A program made the translations under genes and the position numbers. Below, piece by piece: positions 17,423 to 25,402 of a stretch of DNA of 64,000 bases. Origin of the DNA: Shewanella halifaxensis HAW-EB4. GTDB taxonomy: Bacteria; Pseudomonadota; Gammaproteobacteria; Enterobacterales; Shewanellaceae. Below the pieces are notes generated by a model. That model was not told the DNA's origin. It saw nothing but the letters and a program-made list of their open reading frames with translations, and made no database searches. The stretch spans positions 2,790,001 through 2,854,000 of the forward strand of contig NC_010334.1 in assembly GCF_000019185.1 (NCBI RefSeq), in the 5' to 3' direction. Each line of letters starts with the position of its first letter. The first letter of the stretch is position 1.

Positions 17423-18307
17423 TTATTCAACCTCGATTCGGGCATTTTTCATCGCTTCTAGCAACAGACCATGAAACTCTGTAGAAAGTTCAGTTAAAGG
17501 TAAACGAATATCACCTCTACTAATCAGTCCCATTCGGTGAGCAGCCCATTTTACTGGGATAGGATTGGCTTCACAGAACAGTACGCTAAATAATTCTTTA
17601 ATCGACTCTTCAGCAGCTAATGCAGCAGGAATATTACCCGCTAGCGCAGCGTCACACATAGCTTTAAACTGTTTTGGAACAATATTGTTCGCAACAGAAA
17701 TAACGCCATTGCCACCAAGTGTTAGGAACTCTCTTGCTGTTGCATCATCGCCACTATACAGCAAGAAATCATCGCCACATAAACGACGTAACTCTTTAAC
17801 CCTAGACAGATCGCCAGTCGCTTCTTTAACACCGATAATGTTTTTTACACCGACGAGTTGAGCTACGGTTTCTGGCAGCATGTCGACAGCGGTGCGTCCT
17901 GGTACGTTATATAGGATTTGTGGTACATCGGTACTCGCTGCAACAGCGCTATAGTGTGCAATAAGCCCCTTTGGTGTTGGCTTGTTGTAATAAGGTGTAA
18001 CACCTAGCATTGCAGCCACACCTGTATTTGTGAGGCCTTTAGTTAACTCAATCGCTTCTGCCGTTGCGTTAGCGCCATTCCCACCAATAATTGGGATTCG
18101 ACCCGCTGCAAATTTTACCGTTTGTTCGACAACAGCAATATGCTCTTTCGCAGGCAGTGTTGCAGACTCACCGGTTGTGCCAACGGCAACAATGGCATCT
18201 GTACCTTGGGCGATATGGTACTCAACTAAACTTTCAAGACTCTTATAATCTACTGTGCCATCACTATTCATTGGTGTGATTAAGGCAACGATGCTTCCGT
18301 ATATCAT
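17423..18307 (-). CDS. dapA: 4-hydroxy-tetrahydrodipicolinate synthase
   Basis: DapA condenses pyruvate with aspartate semialdehyde, the first committed step of lysine/DAP synthesis. It is a 294-residue TIM barrel with Schiff-base lysine K161 (GVKEATGD), Y133 and R138 (LYNVPGRTA), and the pyruvate-binding GTTGESATL. It is first in a two-gene operon with bamC. dapE lies elsewhere in the window (4.7 kb) in a separate unit. Confidence 0.97.
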   Translation of the reverse strand: MIYGSIVALITPMNSDGTVDYKSLESLVEYHIAQGTDAIVAVGTTGESATLPAKEHIAVVEQTVKFAAGRIPIIGGNGANATAEAIELTKGLTNTGVAAMLGVTPYYNKPTPKGLIAHYSAVAASTDVPQILYNVPGRTAVDMLPETVAQLVGVKNIIGVKEATGDLSRVKELRRLCGDDFLLYSGDDATAREFLTLGGNGVISVANNIVPKQFKAMCDAALAGNIPAALAAEESIKELFSVLFCEANPIPVKWAAHRMGLISRGDIRLPLTELSTEFHGLLLEAMKNARIEVE

Positions 18308-18546
18308 GTGTATTCCCCAAGGGTTCAGGACTGGCTATGGTACTGATGCAATCCACTAAAAACAAGCACTACAACGCAAGACTTAAGCATATTCATCATC
18401 AACTTGAAACATATTAAATAAGTGAGAGGATCACAATGACAAGGATCGCAAACTGATTAACTTGTGATAGCATGACTGACCACAAGGAAAATACGTCATC
18501 ACATCGTCTATTTTTCAGCCTAAACAATAAGAATATGGGGTATGAA

Positions 18547-19083
18547 ATGTCCAATCACTTGGTCGTTACTGCAATGGGAGCCGATCGCTCAGGTATTGTG
18601 AGTAAGTTTGCACGACTCGCTAGTGAGTGTGACTGCGATATCGTTGATAGTCGCATGGCACTGTTTGGTAATGAATTTACCTTAATTATGATGCTTTCAG
18701 GTTCGTGGGCGTCGATTACTAAGATGGAAACCACATTACCGAGCTTAAGTGTTGAACTTGAGTTATTAACGGTAATGAAGCGTACTTCAAAACATACTCC
18801 ACAAAACTATATCTCCCGTTTAGAAGTTAACTTCAGCGGTCATGACCAACGTGGAACAATGAGAAAAATAACACAATTTTTAGCGGACAGGTCGCTCGAT
18901 CTGGCTGCAGTTAAATCTCATGCGGAAGAAGATGCGACTGGCGAGCCAACACAAAACATTAGTCTAACCATTAATGTGCCAGAAAAAGTCGACTTAGATA
19001 AACTCGAAGTCAGCTTAAATGATCTAGCAGCCGAGCTAACTCTAGAATGTACCATTGAGCGTATGCAAGGCGTTGAAAGTTAA
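18547..19083 (+). CDS. gcvR: Glycine cleavage system transcriptional repressor GcvR
   Basis: A 179-residue protein with two ACT domains (about residues 1-85 and 92-170). In E. coli GcvR binds glycine and blocks activation of the glycine-cleavage operon by GcvA. The start at 18547 (MSNHLVVTAMGADRSGIV) begins directly at the first ACT strand and has GGGG upstream. An in-frame ATG at 18472 would add 25 non-conserved residues. It is divergent from dapA and is followed after 21 bases by bcp, as in E. coli. Confidence 0.88.
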   Translation: MSNHLVVTAMGADRSGIVSKFARLASECDCDIVDSRMALFGNEFTLIMMLSGSWASITKMETTLPSLSVELELLTVMKRTSKHTPQNYISRLEVNFSGHDQRGTMRKITQFLADRSLDLAAVKSHAEEDATGEPTQNISLTINVPEKVDLDKLEVSLNDLAAELTLECTIERMQGVES

Positions 19084-19104
19084 ATTTTCAGAATGGATAA
19101 AAAT

Positions 19105-19575
19105 ATGAAAACCTTAACCGTTGGCGATATTGCGCCGCTTTTTACCCTACAAAACCAAAAAGACGAAACCGTTAGCTTAACTGAGGCGCTAAAAACTGGC
19201 CCAGTGCTGGTTTACTTCTATCCAAAGGCTTCGACTCCTGGTTGCACGGTACAGGCCTGTGGGTTAAGAGATAGTAAAGAAGAGCTCAATAGCCTCTGTG
19301 TTACAGTATTTGGGGTAAGTCCCGATCCTGTGGCCAAGCTTGCTAGGTTTTCAGATAAGCAGTCGCTTAACTTTTCTCTACTTAGCGATGAAGATCATGC
19401 CATTGCCGACGCTTTTGGCGTATGGGGTGAAAAGAAGTTCATGGGTAAAATTTATGACGGTATACATCGCTTAAGCTTCTTGATTGGTCAAGACGGCAAA
19501 GTGGCACATGTATTCAATAAGTTTAAAACGAAAGATCATCATGAAGTTATCCTCGCTCATTTAAAGAGTCGCTAA
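19105..19575 (+). CDS. bcp: Thioredoxin-dependent thiol peroxidase Bcp
   Basis: An atypical 2-Cys peroxiredoxin that reduces hydrogen peroxide and organic peroxides. The peroxidatic cysteine is C47 (PKASTPGCTVQACGLRD) and the resolving cysteine is C52, five residues later as in the Bcp subgroup. The start at 19105 has GGA 7 bases upstream and gives 156 residues, the E. coli length. An in-frame ATG at 19093 adds four residues and cannot be excluded. Confidence 0.93.
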   Translation: MKTLTVGDIAPLFTLQNQKDETVSLTEALKTGPVLVYFYPKASTPGCTVQACGLRDSKEELNSLCVTVFGVSPDPVAKLARFSDKQSLNFSLLSDEDHAIADAFGVWGEKKFMGKIYDGIHRLSFLIGQDGKVAHVFNKFKTKDHHEVILAHLKSR

Positions 19576-19616
19576 CCATTATCAAACTAACTTGATAAGT
19601 TGTTCGTTCACATTGT

Positions 19617-19644
19617 AAAAAGGAGCCCTATGGCTCCTTTTTTT
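19617..19644. terminator. Bidirectional terminator between bcp and the argO-like gene
   Basis: The stem AGGAGCC / GGCTCCT with loop CTAT is flanked by A4 and T7. It serves two convergent genes. Confidence 0.92.
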
Positions 19645-19659
19645 GTTATAGACACTTAG

Positions 19660-20274
19660 TTAAAAGAGGTATGGATACATTAACGCCCCAGCAATGGACC
19701 ACATAGTAATGCAGATGAACCTGTCGAGATAACACCAAGCTTTAGGCTTTCGAAACACTGGGCTCAAATATTTAGCACCTAGGCTTAAGCTAAAAAACCA
19801 CACAAATGATGCCAATACTGCGCCAGCACCAAACCACTGCTTTTCAGTTCCCTCAAATTGCACGCTAATACTCCCCAGTAAAACAACGGTATCTAAATAA
19901 AGGTGTGGATTTAACAAGCTAATTGCGAGAGTCGTTAATACCGCTTTTTTTAATGTATCCGCGGCGAGCGCTTCATCGCTCTCCATTCTACTGTCACTAA
20001 ACGATGACTTTAGTGCACAATAGCCATAGAGAAGCAAAAATATGGCCCCACCGAAACTGGCAATATCTTTAATTATCGGAAAAGCCAGAATGAGGTGGCC
20101 AAGACCCGCAACACCAGCGGTGATCATTATCGCGTCGATAAATGAACAAATTGCAGCTATAGGCAACGAATGTGAACGCTTAAGTCCTTGCTTTAAAACA
20201 AAGGCGTTCTGTGCGCCTACCGCCATAATTAGGCTTCCGCCTATCCCCATTCCTTGTATAAATGCTGTTTGCAT
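19660..20274 (-). CDS. argO: LysE/ArgO-family amino-acid exporter
   Basis: A 204-residue membrane protein with about six hydrophobic segments. It starts with the family signature GMGIGGSLIMAVGAQNAFVLKQGLKR. E. coli ArgO exports arginine and canavanine and is induced by the LysR regulator ArgP. Here an ArgP-like gene is transcribed divergently 129 bases away, which supports this identity over other LysE exporters. The exported substrate (arginine, lysine or both) is inferred. Confidence 0.85.
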   Translation of the reverse strand: MQTAFIQGMGIGGSLIMAVGAQNAFVLKQGLKRSHSLPIAAICSFIDAIMITAGVAGLGHLILAFPIIKDIASFGGAIFLLLYGYCALKSSFSDSRMESDEALAADTLKKAVLTTLAISLLNPHLYLDTVVLLGSISVQFEGTEKQWFGAGAVLASFVWFFSLSLGAKYLSPVFRKPKAWCYLDRFICITMWSIAGALMYPYLF

Positions 20275-20403
20275 GCCAACCTCAAAACGACTTCAATTTA
20301 TTGGTCGCAAGCTTAATCGTCACCGACAAATAAGTACAACTAATAAACCTAATAATGTATAAGTTAAACTTATACCTGTTTATCGGTTATGAAGGAAAAT
20401 AAC

Positions 20404-21294
20404 ATGTTTGATTACGCACACCTTAAGGCGCTATCCGTTGTCGTCTCTCAGGGGGGATTTGATAAAGCGGCAAAACACCTATACATCAGTCAATCTGCCG
20501 TATCTCAACGGATCAAACAGCTAGAAGAAAAGGTTGGCCAATCCCTGCTCGTCAGATCAAACCCTATCAGAGCAACTGAAACCGGAAAGCGGTTACTGCG
20601 CCACTATGCACAGGTACAGTTACTTGAGAGTGAGCTACGATCTGAAATGGATGTTGATGATCCCTCTTTACCGACAATCGTGAAAATAGCAGTCAATGCC
20701 GACAGTTTAGCGACTTGGTTTTTGCCCGCTTTAGCCGATACCTTCAAACAGCATAAATGGCTGCTGGAGTTAATCGTCGATGATGAGGCATACACCCACC
20801 ATTTACTCAAAAATGGTGAAGCCGTGGGTTGTGTAACGACTACGCAAACCGCGCTATCCGGCTGCAGTAGTGAGTTTCTTGGCAACATGGAATACCTTTG
20901 CGTCGCCACGCCACAATTTATCCAAACTTACTTTACTTCAGAATTTACCGTAAATGACATCACCCAAGCTCCGGCAGTTGTATTTTCAACTAAAGATAAA
21001 CTGCATGATAAATTCTTAAACTTTTATTTTGATATCAAAGATAAGAGATGGCGAGAGCACAAGATCCCCTCTTCCGAAAGCTTTCTAGAGGCGATAAAAA
21101 TGGGACTAGGTTATGGTTTAGTCGCCCAGCCTCAGGCTAAAGCTCTGCTAGATAACGGTGAGTTAGTCGAAATATTCCCAGATAAACGAATGCATGTGCC
21201 GCTTTACTGGCAACATTGGAATATAAAAGCAAAACAAACTAGTGTGATTTATCGTGCGTTAGCGGCAAGTGCAAAGCATGTGCTGAATTCGTAA
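20404..21294 (+). CDS. argP: LysR-type regulator, ArgP-like
   Basis: A transcriptional regulator with an N-terminal winged helix-turn-helix (FDKAAKHLYISQSAVSQRIKQLEEKVGQ) and a LysR substrate-binding domain from about residue 90. It resembles ArgP (IciA), which senses arginine and lysine and activates argO. The start at 20404 has AAGGA 6 bases upstream and gives 296 residues, close to E. coli ArgP (297). The ATG at 20389 would place the Shine-Dalgarno inside the coding region. The divergent exporter gene is its probable target. Confidence 0.87.
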   Translation: MFDYAHLKALSVVVSQGGFDKAAKHLYISQSAVSQRIKQLEEKVGQSLLVRSNPIRATETGKRLLRHYAQVQLLESELRSEMDVDDPSLPTIVKIAVNADSLATWFLPALADTFKQHKWLLELIVDDEAYTHHLLKNGEAVGCVTTTQTALSGCSSEFLGNMEYLCVATPQFIQTYFTSEFTVNDITQAPAVVFSTKDKLHDKFLNFYFDIKDKRWREHKIPSSESFLEAIKMGLGYGLVAQPQAKALLDNGELVEIFPDKRMHVPLYWQHWNIKAKQTSVIYRALAASAKHVLNS

Positions 21295-21313
21295 CCAAAA
21301 ATTCAGCCCAAAT

Positions 21314-21338
21314 AAAAAGGAGCATTGAGCTCCTTTTT
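21314..21338. terminator. Bidirectional terminator between argP and the AI-2E family gene
   Basis: The stem AAAAAGGAGC / GCTCCTTTTT with a 5-nt loop lies between convergent genes. Confidence 0.9.
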
Positions 21339-21355
21339 ACTTTATCTCGCCACAA

Positions 21356-22477
21356 CTATTTCGTTTCTGGCTCTACGGCTTGCGATAAATTGAGCGCTGC
21401 AGAGTCTTGTTGCTGTAAGCCCTGTGCGTTTGGTACTGGCCAAGCATTAATCACCGCCTTGACCAAGGAGGCCAGCGGAATCGCAAAGAATACCCCCCAA
21501 ACGCCCCATAAACCGCCAAATATCAGCACAGCTGCAATAATAAATACCGGATGTAGATCGACAGCATCCGAGAATAAAATCGGTACTAATACATTACCGT
21601 CTAAGGCTTGAATTATGCCGTAACCCACTATTAGATAGCCAAATTCAGGACTTATTCCCCACTGAACAAATGCGACTAAGGCTATAGGGAGTGTCACTAA
21701 TGTCGCACCAACATAGGGGATCAGTACCGACAGCCCTGTCAAAACACCGAGCAGTGCCGCATAACGCAGATCCATTACAGCAAAGAAGATATAACTGACC
21801 ACCCCGATGATAACAATCTCGATGACTTTTCCGCGAATGTAATTAAAAATCTGTTGGTGCATCTCACTCCAGACTTTACGCGCTAAATCTCGATTAGTAG
21901 GAAAGAAGCGTTTACTGCCTTTTATCAGTTCATCTTTATCTTTTAAAAAGAAGAACACTAATAAAGGGATTAAAATCGCATAGACCATCAGTACTAAAAG
22001 CGACGCCGAATACCCCAAAATCTGCTTACCAATGTCGAGTAGATGTTGAGTATCGAGCATCTTCTTAAGCTCGGCGACCATGGTATCTAGCTGACTTGGG
22101 TTCACAAACTGGGGATATTGATTGATATATAGCTGAGCGGTGTTTAAGCCTTTGTCTATCATACTCGGTAAGTCCCCCATTAGACTCACCCCTTGGCGCC
22201 AAAGACTCGGAACCAGGCCAAAACTAATTAACAGCATTAAACCGATAAACAGTACCAGAACTAAAGAGGCAGCTGTAGGGCGATTGATCCCGATTCGGGC
22301 CATCTGTGCGACGGGCCACTCCAATAAGAATGCTAGCACTAATGCAATTAATAATGGCGCTAACAAGCCCCCTGCAAAATAGATTGCCAGTGCAAATCCT
22401 AACAAAATAAGCACTAACGTTACGGCTTGTGGATCACTAAAACGTTCTTTATACCAACGGCTTAAAACTGATAACAT
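21356..22477 (-). CDS. perM: AI-2E family transporter / PerM-like permease
   Basis: A 373-residue polytopic membrane protein with about eight hydrophobic segments. An N-terminal pair is LVLILLGFALAIYF and LLAPLLIALVLAFLLEW. The C-terminal conserved part is VLTGLSVLIPYVGATLVTLPIALVA and FGGLWGVWGVFFAIPLASLVK. The family (UPF0118) has members implicated in autoinducer-2 export or Na+/H+ antiport; the substrate here is unknown. It sits next to bepA as perM does in E. coli. Confidence 0.85.
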   Translation of the reverse strand: MLSVLSRWYKERFSDPQAVTLVLILLGFALAIYFAGGLLAPLLIALVLAFLLEWPVAQMARIGINRPTAASLVLVLFIGLMLLISFGLVPSLWRQGVSLMGDLPSMIDKGLNTAQLYINQYPQFVNPSQLDTMVAELKKMLDTQHLLDIGKQILGYSASLLVLMVYAILIPLLVFFFLKDKDELIKGSKRFFPTNRDLARKVWSEMHQQIFNYIRGKVIEIVIIGVVSYIFFAVMDLRYAALLGVLTGLSVLIPYVGATLVTLPIALVAFVQWGISPEFGYLIVGYGIIQALDGNVLVPILFSDAVDLHPVFIIAAVLIFGGLWGVWGVFFAIPLASLVKAVINAWPVPNAQGLQQQDSAALNLSQAVEPETK

Positions 22478-22567
22478 TCAAACTCCCTAGTTCGACGACC
22501 GTTTTAATCCCTTGCAGCCATCACTAAAATGATATTTCACTCACTGTAAAATTGTATAAAGTCTCTT

Positions 22568-22783
22568 TTACTTATTCACGGTTAACGACATGATAGTGTC
22601 ATTATCTTCAACGACGGCATGACTATAACCCGCTTTTTTTAGATAACGGGGAACATCTTGCCTAGAGCCGGGGTCAGATAATACAACAAGAATGCAGTCA
22701 CCCACAGAAAGTTGCTTTAGAGCAAGTTTAACTTTTACTAACGGCAACGGACAACGATATGGTGTTAAATCAATAATAATCAT
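22568..22783 (-). CDS. TusA/SirA-family sulfurtransferase-like protein
   Basis: A 71-residue protein with the family motif RCPLPLVKVKLAL. The single conserved cysteine is C11 in CPxP, which carries persulfide in TusA. Family members deliver sulfur for tRNA thiolation or cofactor synthesis. This one is shorter than typical TusA (about 81) and not adjacent to tus genes, so its role is open. It is divergent from bepA and lies 90 bases upstream of the perM-like gene on the same strand. Confidence 0.82.
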   Translation of the reverse strand: MIIIDLTPYRCPLPLVKVKLALKQLSVGDCILVVLSDPGSRQDVPRYLKKAGYSHAVVEDNDTIMSLTVNK

Positions 22784-22894
22784 AATGAACTTGCTATAAC
22801 CAATCTAAGACTATTATCCTAATAAGCGACGCAAACCACAAGCAAGCATTGTGACTAGGTGATAACAGAAGCATAGCCCAAATTAAGGATCCGC

Positions 22895-24352
22895 TTGAGT
22901 AAATTAACATTATCTAAATCCGTCATTGCAGGTGCCCTCTCTTTTATTTTATGCACGAGTTCACCTGTTAGTTATGCAAATAACGATTTACCTGACTTGG
23001 GTACAGCGGCTGTAAATACGTTCAGCTTAGAAAAAGAAACTCAAGTGGGTGATGCGTATATGCGCGTGATCCGTGGTTCTGCGCCGATGCTCAATGATCC
23101 GGTGCTAAACCAATATTTAACAGAGCTAGGTAATAAGCTAGTTGCTAATGCTACAGGGGTCAAAACCCCATTTTACTTCTTCTTATTAAGAAACGATGAG
23201 ATTAATGCATTTGCATTTTTCGGTGGTCATGTCGGTGTACATACCGGACTTTTTCTTAATGCCGACACCGAAAGCGAGCTCGCCTCGGTGATTGGTCACG
23301 AAATTACTCACGTTACCCAGCGCCATTTAGCACGATCTATTGAAGCGCAGCAGAAAACATCCCCAGCAACCATTGCTGGTATGTTAGGGGCAATTTTGTT
23401 AACCATCGCCTCTCCACAAGCGGGTATGGCGGCATTGGCAACGACTCAAGCATTAGCCACCCAGTCGAAGATTAACTACACTCGCCTACATGAAAAAGAA
23501 GCTGACCGCATCGGTATGCAGGTCATGGTCGATGCAGGCTTTGACCCAAATGGGGCTGCCGACTTCTTTGGTAAACTTGCCACCCGATATCGCTTCACAA
23601 CTAAACCACCGCAAATGCTATTGACTCACCCCTTACCCGAGTCACGTATTTCAGAGGCCCGTATTCGCGCTGAGCGTTATCCATTAAGGCATATACCCGA
23701 CAACCTAAACTTCCAACTGGCTAAGGCACGAATTCAAGTTAGGTTTTCAGGCTACAGTGAACAAGCTGCGCTTTCCATCTTTGAGAAACAATTAAAGCAT
23801 AATCGATATACCTTCAAAAGTGCTGCTGAATATGGCAAGGCATTGGCGCTATTTAGATTAAATAAATATGCAGAGTCAGAAAAAATTATTGATGAGCTGT
23901 TAGCCGAGAGCCCGAATAATCTGTTTTTTATTGATACTAAAACGGATCTCCTCAATCAAAGGGGAGCAAACAAGGACGCAATTAGCCTTTTATTGGCGCA
24001 AAAACAGCTAAAACCAACGTCTCCGGTCGTGAATACCAATCTCGCCAATATCTACCTTGAAGATAATCAGGTGAATAAGGCAATTCCATTACTAGAGGAC
24101 TTAATTTTCCTCGATAAACAAGACCAACTCGCTTACATATTGTTAAATGAGGCTTACAAGAAAAACGGCAATAAGACGATGGAGCACTTTGTTAAGGCAG
24201 AGTCATTAGCACTGATTGCCGATTATAAAACGGCTATTGATCAGCTCAATTTTGCATACCAAGAAGCTAAGGGTGACGCTTTACAGCTTGCTCGAATTGA
24301 AGCCCGAATCAGACAGTTTAGACAAGCAGATAGAGCATTGGAACAGCTATAA
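22895..24352 (+). CDS. bepA: Beta-barrel assembly-enhancing protease BepA
   Basis: A periplasmic M48 zinc metalloprotease with a C-terminal TPR domain. BepA promotes or degrades outer-membrane proteins such as LptD at the BAM complex. The 485-residue protein has a signal peptide (about residues 1-28) and HEITH at 135-139 (SVIGHEITHVTQRH). The third ligand region is LHEKEADRIGMQV, and TPR-like repeats run from about residue 280 to the end. The start is TTG at 22895 with AAGGA 5 bases upstream. Its functional partner BamC is also in this window. Confidence 0.93.
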   Translation: MSKLTLSKSVIAGALSFILCTSSPVSYANNDLPDLGTAAVNTFSLEKETQVGDAYMRVIRGSAPMLNDPVLNQYLTELGNKLVANATGVKTPFYFFLLRNDEINAFAFFGGHVGVHTGLFLNADTESELASVIGHEITHVTQRHLARSIEAQQKTSPATIAGMLGAILLTIASPQAGMAALATTQALATQSKINYTRLHEKEADRIGMQVMVDAGFDPNGAADFFGKLATRYRFTTKPPQMLLTHPLPESRISEARIRAERYPLRHIPDNLNFQLAKARIQVRFSGYSEQAALSIFEKQLKHNRYTFKSAAEYGKALALFRLNKYAESEKIIDELLAESPNNLFFIDTKTDLLNQRGANKDAISLLLAQKQLKPTSPVVNTNLANIYLEDNQVNKAIPLLEDLIFLDKQDQLAYILLNEAYKKNGNKTMEHFVKAESLALIADYKTAIDQLNFAYQEAKGDALQLARIEARIRQFRQADRALEQL

Positions 24353-24360
24353 TACCCTCA

Positions 24361-24390
24361 GCTAATTTGTGACTCTGGTCACAAATTAGC
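24361..24390 (+). promoter_or_regulatory. Perfect CRP-type palindrome upstream of yfgD
   Basis: A 13-bp perfect inverted repeat (GCTAATTTGTGAC / GTCACAAATTAGC) with a 4-nt centre contains TGTGA-N6-TCACA, the CRP consensus core, at 24368-24383. It lies 8 bases after the bepA stop and 39 bases before yfgD. No T tract follows, so it is not a normal intrinsic terminator. A weak TATCAT at 24392 could be a -10, in which case bound CRP would sit close to RNA polymerase. Confidence 0.6.
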
Positions 24391-24428
24391 GTATCATATA
24401 CACAAAATTTAATAACAATAAAATAACT

Positions 24429-24779
24429 ATGCCAAAAGTAAGTATTTATCATAATTCAAGATGTTCAAAAAGCCGTCAGACTTTGGCGTTATTAGAAGAT
24501 AACAACTGTGAAGTTAAGATTATTGAGTATCTAAAAACACCGCTAACAGTAAGCGAGATCACCGACATCTTAACTAAGCTCAATATCCCGCCGAGAGAGA
24601 TGATGCGAGTTAAAGAACCTGAATACAAAGAGTTGGGATTAAGCGACCCCACTTTAACTCAGGAGCAATTAATCCAAGCAATGATCAACACTCCTAAACT
24701 GATTGAGCGCCCTATCGTGCTAGCTAATGATAAAGCCGTAATAGGTCGACCTCCCGAAAATGTGCTTACTATTCTATAA
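24429..24779 (+). CDS. yfgD: Arsenate reductase (glutaredoxin)-like protein YfgD
   Basis: A 116-residue ArsC-family protein. The nucleophile is C12 in YHNSRCSKSRQTL. The arginines of the arsenate site are visible in MMRVKEPEYK (about R60), IERPIVL (about R95) and VIGRPPENV (about R107), so it may reduce arsenate with glutathione/glutaredoxin. It is not in an ars operon. It lies after bepA as yfgD does in E. coli and is followed 12 bases later by a DUF2069 gene. Confidence 0.88.
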   Translation: MPKVSIYHNSRCSKSRQTLALLEDNNCEVKIIEYLKTPLTVSEITDILTKLNIPPREMMRVKEPEYKELGLSDPTLTQEQLIQAMINTPKLIERPIVLANDKAVIGRPPENVLTIL

Positions 24780-24791
24780 ACGAGGAAGTTA

Positions 24792-25160
24792 ATGAACTCG
24801 ACCACCCTATTTAAACTTTGCCGCACAGGTTATATGGCATTGGTCATGTTGTTAGGGGCATGGTTCATCCGCCAAGGATTAACTGGCGAGTACTCCATGT
24901 TGTTTAGCCTACTCTGGATTGTGCCACTGTTGTTGCCACTGAAGGGGATCCTGACAGGAAAGCCTTATACCTATGCTTGGGCTAGTTTTATACTATGCCT
25001 TTATATGTTGCATGCTCTGACTTTGGTTTATGTCACCGAAACTGACACTCTATTTGCCGTCGTTGAATCCCTGCTGATTGGAAGTTTATTGGTTGGATTC
25101 CCTTTTTACGCCAGAGTTCGTGGCCGTGAGCTAGGCCTTGGGTTGAAAAAGAAAAAATAA
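24792..25160 (+). CDS. DUF2069 membrane protein
   Basis: A 122-residue inner-membrane protein with about four hydrophobic helices (MALVMLLGAWFIRQG, LFSLLWIVPLLLPLKGI, YAWASFILCLYMLHALTLVYV, VVESLLIGSLLVGFPFYARVRG) and a basic tail. It matches the small uncharacterised family DUF2069, often linked to arsC-like genes in Vibrio and Shewanella. Function unknown. It is 12 bases from yfgD, so it is likely co-transcribed. Confidence 0.8.
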   Translation: MNSTTLFKLCRTGYMALVMLLGAWFIRQGLTGEYSMLFSLLWIVPLLLPLKGILTGKPYTYAWASFILCLYMLHALTLVYVTETDTLFAVVESLLIGSLLVGFPFYARVRGRELGLGLKKKK

Positions 25161-25402
25161 TCCATTGTTCACTGGCGGATATATTGTCATTCGTCAGTGA
25201 TATCCTCATGCTATTAGTCCAAAAAATAAACCGTTTATTAAATAACCTATTCTTGATAGGTGTAACTAAGTAAGCCTCCCTCAAAAAACCACCAGCAAAC
25301 CGTTAACAAACCATTAAACAACCCTTTGTTTATGCAACAAGCACTGTGCTATATTCAGATCCAAATTTGTCGCAGAACGCAATAAAAACAAAGGATAAAT
25401 AC

